NCBI GenBank assembly: GCA_021234155.1
Contig: JAJEKV010000052.1
Span: forward strand, 122,904 to 186,903
Reading direction: 5' to 3'
Length of the DNA stretch: 64,000 nt
Origin: Isoetes taiwanensis
Taxonomy: Eukaryota; Streptophyta; Lycopodiopsida; Isoetales; Isoetaceae
Below the pieces are notes generated by a model that was not told the DNA's origin, did no database searches, and saw only the letters and a list, made by a program, of their open reading frames with translations. Position 1 is the stretch's first letter. The number at the start of each line of letters is the position of its first letter. Of this stretch, positions 35,893 through 47,866 are shown piece by piece. The position numbers and the translations under genes are program-made.

Positions 35893-37015
35893 TTTTTTTT
35901 TTGAAGAACGAGTTTTACTTCATATTATACACTCAAGATATTACAAAGTACTTTAAGTAAAAATATCCCAAGCATCAATCACTTTTAGATGATCCTCCAT
36001 ATTGGAAATTTAATCTGATCGGGCCAATTGGAGATCGAAGCAATTATACAACTTACTTTAATTGCTTGAAGTACCACACGAGAAGAAATATGCTTATCAT
36101 AAAAGACCTTTCTTAGCCTTCACTTCCATACACTCCATATTAGCCAAGACTTTGCCATGTGAAATGCAATCCTTTTTTAGAAGCAGTCCCAGCGATTTGG
36201 ATAAATACCCAAAAGAAAGTAGCGACTATCCAAAGATACTCAAAAAGAGAATGACGGGGACCTAACACTACTCACTCGCACACAAATATAAACAATGCTC
36301 CAATGTTTCAATGCACCGCTCACATATTGGGCAAAGTGGGCGTACTCCTGGCTTAAAGCGATGAACCATCTCATTAACTCTCAAAGAGCGATGAATCACC
36401 TACCAAAGTAAAACATTTACCTTTGGAGGATTATATTTAGACCAAACAAGGTTCCAAATGGATTGCCATTGAGAAGGCAAAGTGTAAGTGCCATTTTCGA
36501 GAAGGTGATAAAGTACTTGAGGATGTAAGCAATCTGTAGCATGAACTTACTAGCTTCTTGCCTTCTTTAATACCTTGAACAAAGTTCCAGCATCTCTGGT
36601 CACCAACCTTCTTAATTAAAGGAAGAACACTTGCTACATAAGCCCATATAGTGATATCTTTATCCAACAACCCATATTTCTCCTGAAACCATTGCCAAGA
36701 AGCAATGTCAATACCAAAATACCACTGTTCAATAGAAATAATACCTGCTCTCCTCCACCGTGCTTGGGAATGCGCATGCATAAATTCTACTACTGGGTGT
36801 AGTTGTCCATGAGTATACAAAGGCAACCACAAAAAGGGGGAAGATGCTTGAAGACAAGCTTCCCAATCAAATGTAATCACCTGCTGGACTACCTTCCAGG
36901 CCCGAAGCAAGCCTTTCAGTACTGGAGAGGCATGTGAATAAGCTTTCAATGGATATAACAATGCTCAAGGGAGCTCAATTCTTATGTTGTTAATACCGCC
37001 CCATATTGCAAACAG
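35893..37015 (-). pseudogene. 5'-truncated LINE, C-terminal ORF2 with poly(A) tail
   Basis: The minus-strand frame 36437-36961 reads LKGLLRAWKVVQQVITFDWE, FMHAHSQARWRRAG, ISIEQWYFG and EKYGLLDKDITIWAYV. This is the region between reverse transcriptase and the zinc-finger-like zf-RVT domain of plant LINEs. After a frame break it continues as WNLVWSKYNPPKVNVLLW and then a zf-RVT core, CPICERCIETLEHCLYLC, at about 36290-36345. The C-terminal helix region (AFHMAKSWLIWSVWK) follows. A run of ten T on the plus strand at 35893-35902 is the poly(A) tail, which fits target-primed insertion. Stops and frameshifts make it dead. Confidence 0.8.
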
Positions 37016-37579
37016 TGCCCGAAATATAAGTCATTAACACTAGAGTCGTCACATGATGTACCAGAAGAGGTGCATTTGCATTGTTTGCTTTAAAATTCAT
37101 ATAAATCAAAGGTTCAATAATCAGTCAAACCCTTCTTATATATTAATATATAGAAGTCATATTGCATGAGAAAAATACCTAAAAATCTATTGGTCATGAG
37201 AGTTACACTTAGGTCAAGTCTGTTTTGCTTTATGTTTAGATATACTCAGCAAGAAGATTTTTATGATTTTTTTCATTATTTTCTATTTTTCTTCATGAGT
37301 TAGAGAGTAAAACACAAAAAACTGCATCTTAATCCGAGATCTGAGAAGGGAGATATGGTTGTTTGAATATGACAGGGTCAAAACTGTTGTCTGTCTTCTG
37401 TGAACCAATACTGGTTTCCAGAAAGCTGTTCCCAAATCAAATCTCTAACTTTTGTAAGGAAATGAATTTTGACCTAAAATTTTGAATACAAGTGGTAGAC
37501 AACTTGCTTTATCTAAGAAAAATGTCCATTAGCCTTAATGATGAAGTTTTGATTTTCTTTTATTTTTTCATTTACAAGT
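37016..37579. other. AT-rich stretch between two LINE insertions
   Basis: No gene recognised. Confidence 0.5.
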
Positions 37580-37589
37580 GACTGATAAC

Positions 37590-39482
37590 TTTTTTTTTTT
37601 TTTTTTTTTGTTGAAAGCTAGAGTTATATTTATAAAATAAAAGGTACAAAGAGACTAAAAGAAAGGAGGCCCCAGAAGAGGCATGAGCTCAAGGCTCCCA
37701 TATTGGGCCTAGCCCTCTAATTATTGGAGGCAAAGCCACCCATATCCTCCATCCAAGAACACTTAAAATACTGATAGAACCCTTGAGAAGAACCCAATCT
37801 GTCCAGTGATTTGTCATAATTACGGCCCCATTTCCTAATATGAGAGATTGCCATTAGCGCCACTCCATGGTTGAAGACATTTTTAATTTTGGTGGTGGAA
37901 ATAGTTTGCCCACCGAGTGCAAGCGAGCAGCGGTGCTTCCACCACGCCCATAAGGCCAAGCATGTGATGGAGTACCCGATTTTGTCTGTATGAGCCATGC
38001 TAATCTCGGGCGGTGTAGGCTGAGCCCTGTCTAGTTTAGAAGAGGTGCCCCAATCCCAAAAATTCTCTCACCTTGGGGCAAAAGAACAAGTGCCCAATTG
38101 TTTCTACTTCTCCACATAAAAGTGGGCATTGAGTAATGCATCCTTTGTTTTCCTTTTTGAGCAGACCACGTTTTGGTAGCTAGGCCACAAGCAGCCAAGT
38201 GAGCCACATGAATATTTGCACTCTTAAGGTGATCGAGGTCCGACATTTCCTCAATTGCACAAGTAGTTCGTTTTGGAGAGATTGATGTGTGTGGAGGCTG
38301 CAGGCGGAGTCGTCATCTACTAATAATGTATATACTCCTCTCCACGAGAATAAGAAGACTTGCCATTTAGCAACCAAACTTCTCGGGGCCTTCTTTTCCT
38401 GAAATCATGCTCACCTCATTAAGTATTTTTCTTTGTGCACCATTACGTCGAGTGTGTTCCACCAATCTGATTTTTTATGCTAGTCCATGACCTCCAGCAG
38501 TCTCGTCCCGAAGATCCATATATGCTTGGATGTGTGATGCCGGCTGACTTCCCATTTGGTACAGATCCTAGGATGCATTAATGCAAGGGGGTAATCCTCT
38601 TGTGGGCTCACCATTGGGCTCGAATATGGGCAAATTACCCGACTTGCCAAGTCGGTTGGGGCGGGGCTTGAAGCAATCCTTGACATCTTGCGGGGCTTCT
38701 AGAATTACAGCATGGCCCGGTGGAGGTGCCCGATGCAAGTTTGTAGTCATTAAAACATACTGACTTGCGGGTGAGATCACGAGAGATGGTTTTGAGAGAG
38801 GGTTGGCTCTTCCCAAACCGGTGCACGATGAACCACCGAGCCTATTCTTTGAATCCACGAGTGGAGTGCATTCCATACTAGCTTGCCCACCAAGGCTTGA
38901 GAGTGTTTGAAGAGATCTCTCCTCCGAAGTCCTCCACGGGACACGGGCTTCTACACTTGACCAAGCGATCTTGGGTGCACCTTGTCAAACAAATCCTTGC
39001 CGAATCTTCTTGTATTCTCTCATAGACATACTTGGGTGCAAGCAAAAGCGATGAAGCATACACCAAAGAACTTTCCGGACACAATTGGCTGCGTTGTGAT
39101 TTTACGCCATGGATAGGCCTTTGCCCATTATATGTTGATTCTTTTTTCAGCTTATCAAGCATTGCATTCCAGGTTCGAAGGGAGAGTTCCCATTGCCAAC
39201 GGAGTCAAGTAGCTTGGTGCGGTGTCTCTCTTAAGGATTTGAATCTTAGAGCTTAGTTACTTGAGTGGGCAGCCCTGCGTAGTGTGGCCATGCAATCGAG
39301 CATTTGTTGGGATTGAGACATATTCCAGTGGCTATGCTGAAGTATTTGATGGCTTTGAAGCAATTCTCAATGCTATCATCATCATACCTCAAGAATATGA
39401 ATGTGTCGTCGGCGAACTGTTGTATACTGAGTTGGCCTTGGGTTGATGGTGGGAGCTTAATTCCAGAAATTTCACCCATACG
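37590..39482 (-). pseudogene. 5'-truncated LINE, reverse transcriptase to zf-RVT with poly(A) tail
   Basis: On the minus strand the element starts inside the reverse transcriptase with the active-site motif FADDTF (39399-39416) in the frame QLSIQQFADDTFIFLRYDDD. It passes through LDKLKKESTYNGQ and EDFGGEI, a connector SRIASSPAPTDLASRV, and a zf-RVT region (VQIFMWLTWLL, 38130-38250). It ends with LALWAWWKHRCSLALG near the C-terminus. A run of 20 T at 37590-37609 is its poly(A) tail. GATAAC precedes the tail at 37584 and also follows the 5' end at 39483, a possible 6-7 bp target-site duplication. Multiple frameshifts and stops are present. The catalytic FADD is intact, but the upstream palm, fingers and endonuclease are missing. 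Confidence 0.85.
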
Positions 39483-39488
39483 GATAAC

Positions 39489-39942
39489 TTATGTCTATAT
39501 AGGAGTAAAATGATTCAAATTCATCCTCCAAAAAATTATATTATGAAAGGTTACTATAATATGGAATTAGTCTAAAAACAAACACATTAAAAAAGCACAA
39601 CGTTTGTTTACAAGAAATCAAGAAAGGTTTGTTTTCCTGGGACCATTACTGGTCCACCTTCTTTTTAAAATTAAGAACTCCCTCATCTTAATCGATTTCA
39701 GTTTCAATTGTGGGATATAAGCATCTTATGAACCACTCCATTCATTAAAAATTATCAATGCTCATTATCTTGAGGATTCTAAACTTTCTAATGTCCATTC
39801 CAAGTTATCTGTTAGATTACGCGTTCCATGGATTTCATAAACCTATGCATTGAATGGTGAACTCAAAACTTGTATTTTCAAACTTCTCAAGTTGTGGAAG
39901 TAATGCAAAAGAATGAAGAAAAAATATAAAAAGCTATAACTA
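39489..39942. other. Stretch before the next Helitron, possible degenerate Helitron 3' end
   Basis: CCTGGGACCATTACTGGTCC at about 39635-39655 resembles the family 3' end (GGGCACCATTACTAGT) with CTAG changed to CTGG and no clear hairpin. Nothing else recognised. Confidence 0.35.
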
Positions 39943-41978
39943 TCTTATATTATAAAATTATAGCGTGTGTCTTCAATGGAGCCCTAGATCGGACGGTCAA
40001 GGATTTGATTGACCAACGGTGGAGATGATGTGTGCGTGTCTTCAACTAAGTTTCATCTTGACCATGGCTCCAATATGATTCACTCAATCTGACAGTCGAA
40101 TGATGGAAGGGAAAAGGGAAAAAGGAAAACGGGAAGGGAAAAGGAGAGAAGGAAAAGGAAACGTGAGAGAGAAAGGACAAAAGGAAAAAAAGGAAAAGGG
40201 AAAAGGGAAAAGGAGAAAGAACAAATAAGAATATGAAAAAATAAAAAATGGAAAAGGAAAAATAGAAAACAAAAAAGGGGAAGAAGGAAAAGGAACAAAA
40301 AAGGGTAAGGAAGGGGAAAACAAAAAGAGAAGGAGAAAAGAAAAAAAGGGAAGATAAAATGACCGATGGCCAAAATTCACTCAATCCGATAGTCAAAAAG
40401 GGAAATGGGAAAAGGAAAAGGGAAAAGGGGAAGGGAAAAAAGGAAGAGGGAAATAAAGATAAAGGGAAACAAAAACAAGAAAAAATGGAAAAGGAAAAAA
40501 AAGAAAAGGAAAGAGGGAAAAGGAAAAAAAGAAGGAAAGAAGGAAAAAGGTAAAAAGGGTAAAAGTGAAAAAGAAATGACGTGAAAAGAAGTAAAGGAAA
40601 AAAAATAAAAACTAGGAAGGACGAAAAAGGAATTAGAAAGGATGAAAAAGGAAAGATGGGAAAAGGAAAGGAAAAGGAAATAGAAAAAGGGACAGAAAAG
40701 GAGAGGGAAAAGGGCACCGGGAAAAGGGTAAGAAAGTAAGGTGGGAAAAGGAGAAAAAGTTAAGGAAAAATAAGAAAAGGTGGGAAGAAGGGGACAAACA
40801 AAGCACATGGGAAAAGTGAAATGGAAAGGAAAAAGAAAAAGAGAGGGGGGAAAGGGCAAAAGAGAATCTGGGAAAAGGGCATGAGGAAAAGGGGAAAAGG
40901 GAAAGGGCGTGGAAAAAACGGGAAGAGAGAAAGGGTGAATAAAGAGGAAAAGGGAAGCAAAAAGAGCATCTAGAAAAAGGGAGAGGGAAAAGATGGAAAA
41001 AGGAGGAAAAGGGTAGTGGAAGAGTAGAAGAGGCAAAGGGTAAGGAACAAGGAATAGAAAAGGAGGAAGGGGAAAAGGGCATGGGACAAAAGGGAAGAAG
41101 AAAAGGGTGAGTAAAGGGGAAAAAGAAAGGGAAAAAAAGCATGGGAAAGGGAAAAGTAACAAGAAAAACAGGAAAGGAGAAATTAGAAAGGCAAAAAGGG
41201 GGAGGAGGATGGGGAAAGAAGGAAAAGAGGCACATAAAAAAAGTTGAGAAAAGGGAATAGAAAGAGGCATATGAAAAGGGAAAGGGAAATGGAAAGGGAA
41301 AGGGAAAGGGAAAGGGAAAGAGAAAATGAAAAGGAAGCCGGAAGGGAAAGGAAAGGGAAAAAGGGCACGGAGAAAAGCGAAAGGGTGGGGAAAGGATGAA
41401 AAGGAAATGTAAAGTTGAAAGGACAAGGGAAGCGAGAAAAAGAGGTATGTAAAAAAGTTAAAAAAAGGGTATGAAGAAAAGGGGAGGGAAATGGAAAAGA
41501 GATGGAAAAAGGGACACGTGATCAAGAGGGGAAGAGGGGTGGGGAAAGGAAGAAAAAGGGCACATAAAAAGGTGAGCAAAAAGAGCGAAAAAAAATGCAT
41601 GGGAAATGGGAAAAGAAAAGGAAAATAAAAGGAAGGGAAAAATGAAAGGGGAAAAATAAAGAGAAATTTGAGGGAGAGATAAAAAAAAGGGAAAAAAGCC
41701 CATCAGAAAAAAGAAAGGGAAAAAGGGGAAGGGGAAAGGGAAGGAGTAAAAGGAGGCCACAGGACAAGGGATTAAAAAAAGAAAAAAAAAAATGGAGAAT
41801 GAAAAAATGAAGGAAAAAAGCCATCAGGAAAAAGAAAAAGGGGAAGGGAAAGGGAAGGTAAAGGCCCACGGGACAAGGGATTAAAAGAAAAAATGGAGAA
41901 TGAAAAATGGTAGAATGAATAGGTTTTTGTCATATGATTCTAATTTATGCCTTGACAACTGACTGGCTCTAAATCTAG
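39943..41978 (+). mobile_element. Non-autonomous Helitron carrying a 1.8 kb homopurine tract
   Basis: Starts TCTTATATTATAAAATTATA after an A, then GCGTGTGTCTTCAATGG, CCTAGATCGGACGGT and ATTCACTCAATCTGACAG. The purine tract runs from about 40098 to 41920. The 3' end reads TTTATGCC, a decayed hairpin (TTGACAACTGACTGGC), TCTAAAT and CTAG at 41975-41978. Length 2036 bp. A second ATTCACTCAATCCGATAGTC lies at about 40374-40395 inside the tract, which suggests an internal duplication or nested insertion. No transposase is encoded. The next element starts at the very next base. Confidence 0.8.
40098..41920. repeat. Homopurine tract (~1.8 kb) inside the Helitron
   Basis: A/G-only words with rare C or T on the plus strand. 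Includes a (AAAGGG)n patch near 41283-41318. All long frames here are composition artefacts. Confidence 0.95.
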
Positions 41979-42464
41979 TCTATATTACTAAAATTATAGT
42001 GTATATCTTTGTGCTTGAATGGCCTAGATTGGAAATTTGAGGGGTCTACTTGACCGCATTGGCATCATCTGCATCGTTTGCTAATTACCTTTCCTAGGGT
42101 TTTGTTGTTTACTACTTGGCGGGCGGCCTCTAGGTTAAAGCTTGGCTATAGAGCAAGCTTGGCTATGTGAGGAATGTTTTTCCCTTAAAATTAATGACCT
42201 CGATTTTGCATCTATCTCCTCTGCGGTATGGTTTCAAGCGTGCGGCAGGCATCATCTTAGGTTCGATGATGGCTATGGCGAACTGGAGTAGCTTCATGAC
42301 TTATGGCATGCCATGGTGGCCCGGAGTGGAATGCTAAATTACTTATGTGAAAGCCTTGAGGGGAAAATGGAGGCATCTGATTGGAAATGGAATCAACCCC
42401 TCTTTACCCGGGGCTTTTACAATCAAATACCTGCAGCTTCTTGATCCATCTTTTACTTGCATGT

Positions 42465-42564
42465 TTTGTAGCTCCCAAAGCGGAGAAAAAGGACCATGAG
42501 CGGATTTTAGGGCAAAAGAATGGGGATCTGGTTTCCATCTTCGGGGTTGCAGCGAACCCTTGGT
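42465..42564 (+). pseudogene. Possible captured exon, unidentified
   Basis: Plus-strand frame APKAEKKDHERILG and GDLVSIFGVAANPW, following a TTTTGTAG acceptor-like site. The ordinary protein composition inside a Helitron suggests a captured exon. No family recognised. Confidence 0.3.
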
Positions 42565-43984
42565 AGCCTGAGGTATATATTTTGCTCTTGCAAAGCGGGG
42601 GTTGAAGCATTAAATCTACGACCTCCAGAAAGTGCAATTTACGGTTATATTTCGCAGATGAAAGCGCAAAATTTGGTTTACGGTGATACAATATTTTAGG
42701 TTGAAATCTTTGCATCAGTGGATTATTCTTTAGTGTGTGCTTAGGGGCAGAGATGAAAGCGAAAGCATCCATTATAAGCGTGACTGATGCCAAAGTTAGC
42801 AATTACATATCAAACCAAGTTAGAGACTTGGAAATGTAACATCATTGTAGTAGGGTGAGCTTTTACGGAGATTTCTACTTGATGGGAGTAAGATCATTTG
42901 GATCTATAAGCGTGGTCTTAGAGTAGGATTTAAGTCATTTCCTATATCTTATTAACTCTAAAATTTGGCATGCAGTTTGAGGTTTGATGGTTTTTTTTTA
43001 AGTTCAAGTCAAAATATTAAAGAAGCCTTGAGATATAACTTGACTCCTAGCTTGCATGGGGTGCCAGCCAATTAAAACACCTTATTTTTGCAAAATATAA
43101 TATATAGGTAAGTCTGAGACTTTTGTGTTTTGTCTCACTGCTTCTTTTTCTGGTTCATCGATTAAGCCACATGTAATATTTACGGCCGAGAAGGTATATC
43201 CTGCGTATATTTCCACTCTTTTTGCATGTGATATTTATCGCTCATTTGTTGGATGTTAGGGTGGATGTTCTATTTTGGCGAAATATGGTTGGATACCTTT
43301 ACTTTTCGGTGTTTGCGAGACATACCATGGCAAAAGTAGTTTACGGCACACGAAGTGCGGCCTGCGAGTTCAATCATAGGTATTACATTTTATGCATTAG
43401 ATTGCCTCGATTGTTGCACTATTCCACGATTGTTTACTGCATTCAGTAGAGTACATTGATTAAAGGTACTTTTTTTTACTAGAAACAATGCTCAACATTG
43501 AAGCTCATGGAAGGTTTTGAATACTTCAATTCTTTTATTGTAAATGCACATCCTCCATAGAATCCTCTTCACTTAAAAGTAGGCTTATCTTGTCCCCATT
43601 ATATAAGTTTCTTACGTTTCTTCTATTTTGGTTCTCAAAACAATGGTTTTGGGGTTTATATTCCATATGTATAAAGTTTTATTTGGCCGCGAGCATGGAA
43701 TGTTTCATAAGTTCAACATTATATTATTTTGATGTTGCGGAAATTACGGCATTGTACGAATGCTTTCGGTGCAAAAGAAACAATATGTCCGGATCTTGCT
43801 TGGTGATACTCTTTGCGGATGCTCGATTGATGTTAGGTTTCCTTCATATATGCTCAGCTGACCACATGATTCATATGATCATGATAATTGTTTCCTCTTA
43901 TCCATATGACAGCATAGACTGCATTGTCATGCTAAGGCTTGCAAAAATGTAGAATTAAATTTCCTTTTTTCCACACATTCTTTG

Positions 43985-44055
43985 CATACTACATGCAAAA
44001 TATAAAAGTGACATGCAAATGCATGCAAAATATAAAAGTGACATGCAAATGCAAA
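43985..44055. repeat. Tandem duplication of ~32 bp
   Basis: ATGCAAAATATAAAAGTGAC occurs twice in a row, each followed by ATGCAAATGC. Confidence 0.9.
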
Positions 44056-45091
44056 AGAGATACAGATCAAAGAATAAAATGATTTATCTCTACAGCTATC
44101 CATGAATGGAAGCAGAGACATATTACTACTGTATTTTGATTTTTACTACTATTTTATAGTAACTTGATTAAATTAGATATTTTTCCTGCTTTGGCCTTCA
44201 GAATCTAGCATGAATGAAGACATTTTCCCTCCTTCAACCTTCAGTTACATGTTTTCAAATGCTTTTTTCTTTGGGCAAATTTGTAGCAGATGTTTGGATG
44301 AATACATAAATTTTGTATCTACACTACATAAGTTGCACCTAATTGAAATCTGGCATCGAATCACTGTCTATTTTCTCTATCATGCTCTATGATCCCTGGG
44401 TTATGCAGCTTGAAGCTTTGCAGGCCTTTTTCCCATTCATGGATGGGACATAAAGTATTTGAAGTAGAATACCGCGCGCCGTTCTTTTAAAGTAGCGCTA
44501 TGCTTTAGGCTTGACTATATACAAAATGGAAAAATCGATCACCAAAGGATGCAAATTTAAAATGCTTAGCCTATGCTTTAGTGCTTGCCTTGAGTTTGAG
44601 GGAGTTTATTACATTATGCTTAGGAAATGATAATAGTACAAGGTTTTGGTGATGCTAACAAAACGTACATGCAATGAGATGCTCACATATAGTGCTTTGC
44701 TTTTTTTTAAGCTTTTTGATGAGCTCCTATTTGCATTTGCGTTTTCACTCCTAGACTACACAGTTAATGAGATGATGAATAAATCTCTTTTATTTATCTT
44801 GGCATTTTCCTTTTTCATTTTTGCTCATCACTTATATACTAAATCAATTTGTAGGAGAGTGTTTAGGACACTTTTAACACCTATCAGAAAATCTCCTAAC
44901 GTTCCCCTAAATAATTGTATATTTCAAGTTCCCAAGAAATTTTTTTTTTATTGAAGACGTTAATTATTCACCATCTGTCGTAGTCACAGTAGCCATCACA
45001 TTCTACATATCACATGAAAGCCAATCACTACCTAGCCGCGATACCTTATACTTTAGAACACTTTGCATGTGATTACTCGAGTATATGTGAG

Positions 45092-45250
45092 TTTAAAGGT
45101 CTCTACCCACGGGGGCTGGAGGTTAGTCATCTTGAACCCGTGACCTCGGGGCAATGGATTTAAAGGTCCCCATTACTAGAGGCCAGGAGTATTGGCCAAG
45201 TTTGAACCCGTGACCTCCGGGATGTGGCGGTTCAAGAATCCGCCCACACT
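45092..45250 (-). repeat. SINE-like tandem with two RNA polymerase III B-box-like words
   Basis: Two ~68 bp units (plus strand 45092-45151 and 45160-45222) both contain TTTAAAGGT and GAACCCGTGACCTC. On the minus strand the second gives GAGGTCACGGGTTCAAAC, close to the tRNA-type B box GGTTCRANNCC. A clear A box at the right distance is not seen, so a tRNA-derived SINE is only a suggestion. Confidence 0.35.
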
Positions 45251-46144
45251 GGGCATACCACAGAAGGAGCAAGTTCCCAAGAAAATTTGTATTGTATCTA
45301 ATAAAAAATACAAGAATTTTTTTTGACATTTTATATTTCATAGACAATATGAAAAAAGCACTGTAGGCTATCATAGTTGAAATAGAATGTAGATGTCTCC
45401 AAAGACTTGCTTGCATGGCCATGCTTATTTCAATGAATGTGCGTAGTTCTATATTTTGTAACCCATTTTTCTACTACTTTCTATTAAAGGCAACACAATA
45501 AGTTAGCATAATAACACACAAAGGAAAAGGGAAGGTGCTCAATGTCCACAAAAAATAAAAGTCAATGTATCCCATTATTTGCATACACATCTCCCTTTCA
45601 ATTGTCCAAACATAAAAGGCTTTTCTTAAGCATCCTAAAGTCATTCACTGGGTTCCAAATTCATAGGTTTACAACAACGCATAGATACACTTGCATGATG
45701 AATGGAAAAAATCTCCTATTCCAGAACTTCATGAGTTATATTCAACTTTAAGTTCAATGGATAAAACATTTCACACGGACAACTTTAAACTTCAATTATA
45801 ATCAATAACTGTATATGCAAAACTAGACTTTCTCGCCATATCATTATTGATTTTGAATTTAATCCAAAAGAAAAGCCCAGCAATGCTGGGCACTTTTTCT
45901 TGAAGATATTTAATATTATCGATAGCCAAGACGTTGATGGAACCAAATTCTACAATATAACAATGACATAGCAATTCAAGTCCAATCCTATAAATGTTAA
46001 AACACAACCACCTTACTTATAGCCCGGCCAGCGAACATTTCTATTTTAGAAAAATTACTTGACCTTTGGAGGTTGAGGTACAGGCAGTTTACTTGTTCAT
46101 ACAAGTTCTCAACTTATGCCCGGCAGCATTTGAGCAGATTCTAG

Positions 46145-47419
46145 TGAAAATAAGAGTTAGTACACTTTCGATGCGTTTTCTCTTCATTGAGGTCCACATG
46201 GCTTAGGATCATTCAAAAAGCGAACATCATCATCTTAATTGCTTTTAAACTGCGCCTTAAGAATATATGGGATTCCATGTATAACATTCTATTTGAAAAT
46301 TAGTTAGTTTGCTAGAGATTGTGGTATTTAATGGTAATGTTGAGCCTGAAACAGAATTGAACCTATATGAATCTCACTCATTCTTCCAAGAAATTATGTT
46401 AGAGAAGGTAGAAAATCACCCATATCATTGTATAAGTGACAAATGAAGACACTAAATAGAATTGGTAATGATACTTAAAGAGATTTACTTCCATACCCAA
46501 TTTATCTAATTGTTGACCATAATACATTCCATGCCTGGTATATTCATATGCTTACACATAGTAGTATGTTATTTTTTAATATCAAATTGGAAATCTATAA
46601 GCAAGTCCATAAAAATTATAGTCTATCATGAAAGACAAGCTCTGATTACTATTATTATACCTAAAATAGGAACTCCTAAGTAGCAAACACATGTCCCTAA
46701 GTTTATGATAGTAAAAATAAAAAGAAGATTTCATGGTATGTGTTTTGCACTAAGGCGATACAAACTATATTTTGTCTATCACATGTTTTGTTAATCATGA
46801 GTTGAAAAAGAATGTTATCTTGCTTTAAATATGGTAAGCCTAAGTACAACCTAGAAATGATCCATTTCCATTTTAAATCAAATCTTGTATATAATGTATT
46901 TGCACCCAACATGAAATTCATGTCTATATTTGCCAAGCAAAAGGGTCACATTCATAAAACAAATATTGCCTATCATAAAGATGAGTTTTGTACTTTACCT
47001 TAACTAAGCTCCATTTTTTGTGTCTTGACAACCACTTCTAAAGATAAAGAATACATAGTTATTCACCATATTTAGGATTGATAAAAATTCTTTATTATGT
47101 AGATATAAAATTGGAATGTATGGAATGCATCATTTATATGAGTTTAGTTACACCATTTTAGTTATAATATTTTTTATCACGGATTAAGTAGCCGAGATCT
47201 TAGCGCATGAAAATTGAGATCAACCGCGACTTATGGAGACTTCAAAAAATTATTGGATTATAGCTCTTTAGACTTATGTCAAAACTTATTTATAGTAAAG
47301 GAGAAACAATTCACAACCTCAAGCGAGCTTTTTTTAGGCTAAAATATGGTTTTAGCGACTTCATATAATGTCATCTAATAAGCATTGACACATGAAAACA
47401 TGCAAATCAACATGTTTTA
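46145..47419. other. AT-rich stretch without recognised genes
   Basis: Only short frames on both strands, none recognisable. Confidence 0.6.
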
Positions 47420-47866
47420 CTAGTAATGATACTTGGCGTTCTTTGGTAGGCATAAGTTAGGAACCTATAAATGTTTTGATCATGCATGTCCTTGAATGGT
47501 TTCTTGTTGTTAAAGGAGAGGTTCTACGAAGGTATGCAATTAGGACATCGGCATATAGCCGTAGCAATGTTAAAGACATCTTCTTCCACTGGCGTTACTA
47601 AGATATCTACGGATGTGGGCCTTTTCTTTAGCAAAACATTGATTCCAATCAAGACCCGAGGTATAGGCCGGGTGTGGGCAATGTCTCCAAGATTTTAGGG
47701 CAAGCTAAGTTAGCTATTAAAAGTGATATTTTAGCCCTCAAATCTATGTCAAACTATATATCGTGTCGATTTTTGGTAGCGTTGAAGATGTTAAACTATG
47801 TATATATCGTCTAATCTAATTTGCGATTGAAAACACAACATAAAAACATTATAATATAAAAAAAGA
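47420..47866 (-). mobile_element. 447 bp mini-Helitron, minus strand
   Basis: On the minus strand it starts TCTTTTTTTATATTATAATG after an A and ends with CTTATGCCTACC, AAAGAACGCCAAGTATCATTA and CTAG, followed by T. Both termini thus fit the family and the A|T target rule. The hairpin is decayed. The interior is AT-rich with no gene. A related 3'-like stretch (ACTTGGCGTTCTTTG, then CATAAATTAGGAA) occurs at about 63219-63252 without CTAG. Confidence 0.55.

Larger units (their letters stand above)
41979..46144 (+). mobile_element. Helitron starting directly at a CTAG junction; boundaries partly tentative
   Basis: Begins TCTATATTACTAAAATTATA, then GTGTATATCTTTGTG and GGCCTAGATTGGAAATT, a diverged version of the family start. 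A plausible 3' end is CTTATGCCCGGCAGCATTTG, then AGATT and CTAG at 46141-46144, preceded by TTCTCAA as in siblings. A clean hairpin GCCCAGCAATGCTGGGC at 45874-45890 without a following CTAG may be an older 3' end. Between them lie exon-like pieces of unknown identity (42450-42590, 43200-43440, 43680-43860) and a SINE-like tandem. If both ends belong together the element is 4.2 kb. Confidence 0.45.

Noticed and set aside
43720-43800. FDVAEITALYECFR looked like the first EF-hand region of calcineurin B-like proteins
   Set aside because: The following residues do not continue as an EF-hand, and the match is about twelve residues long.
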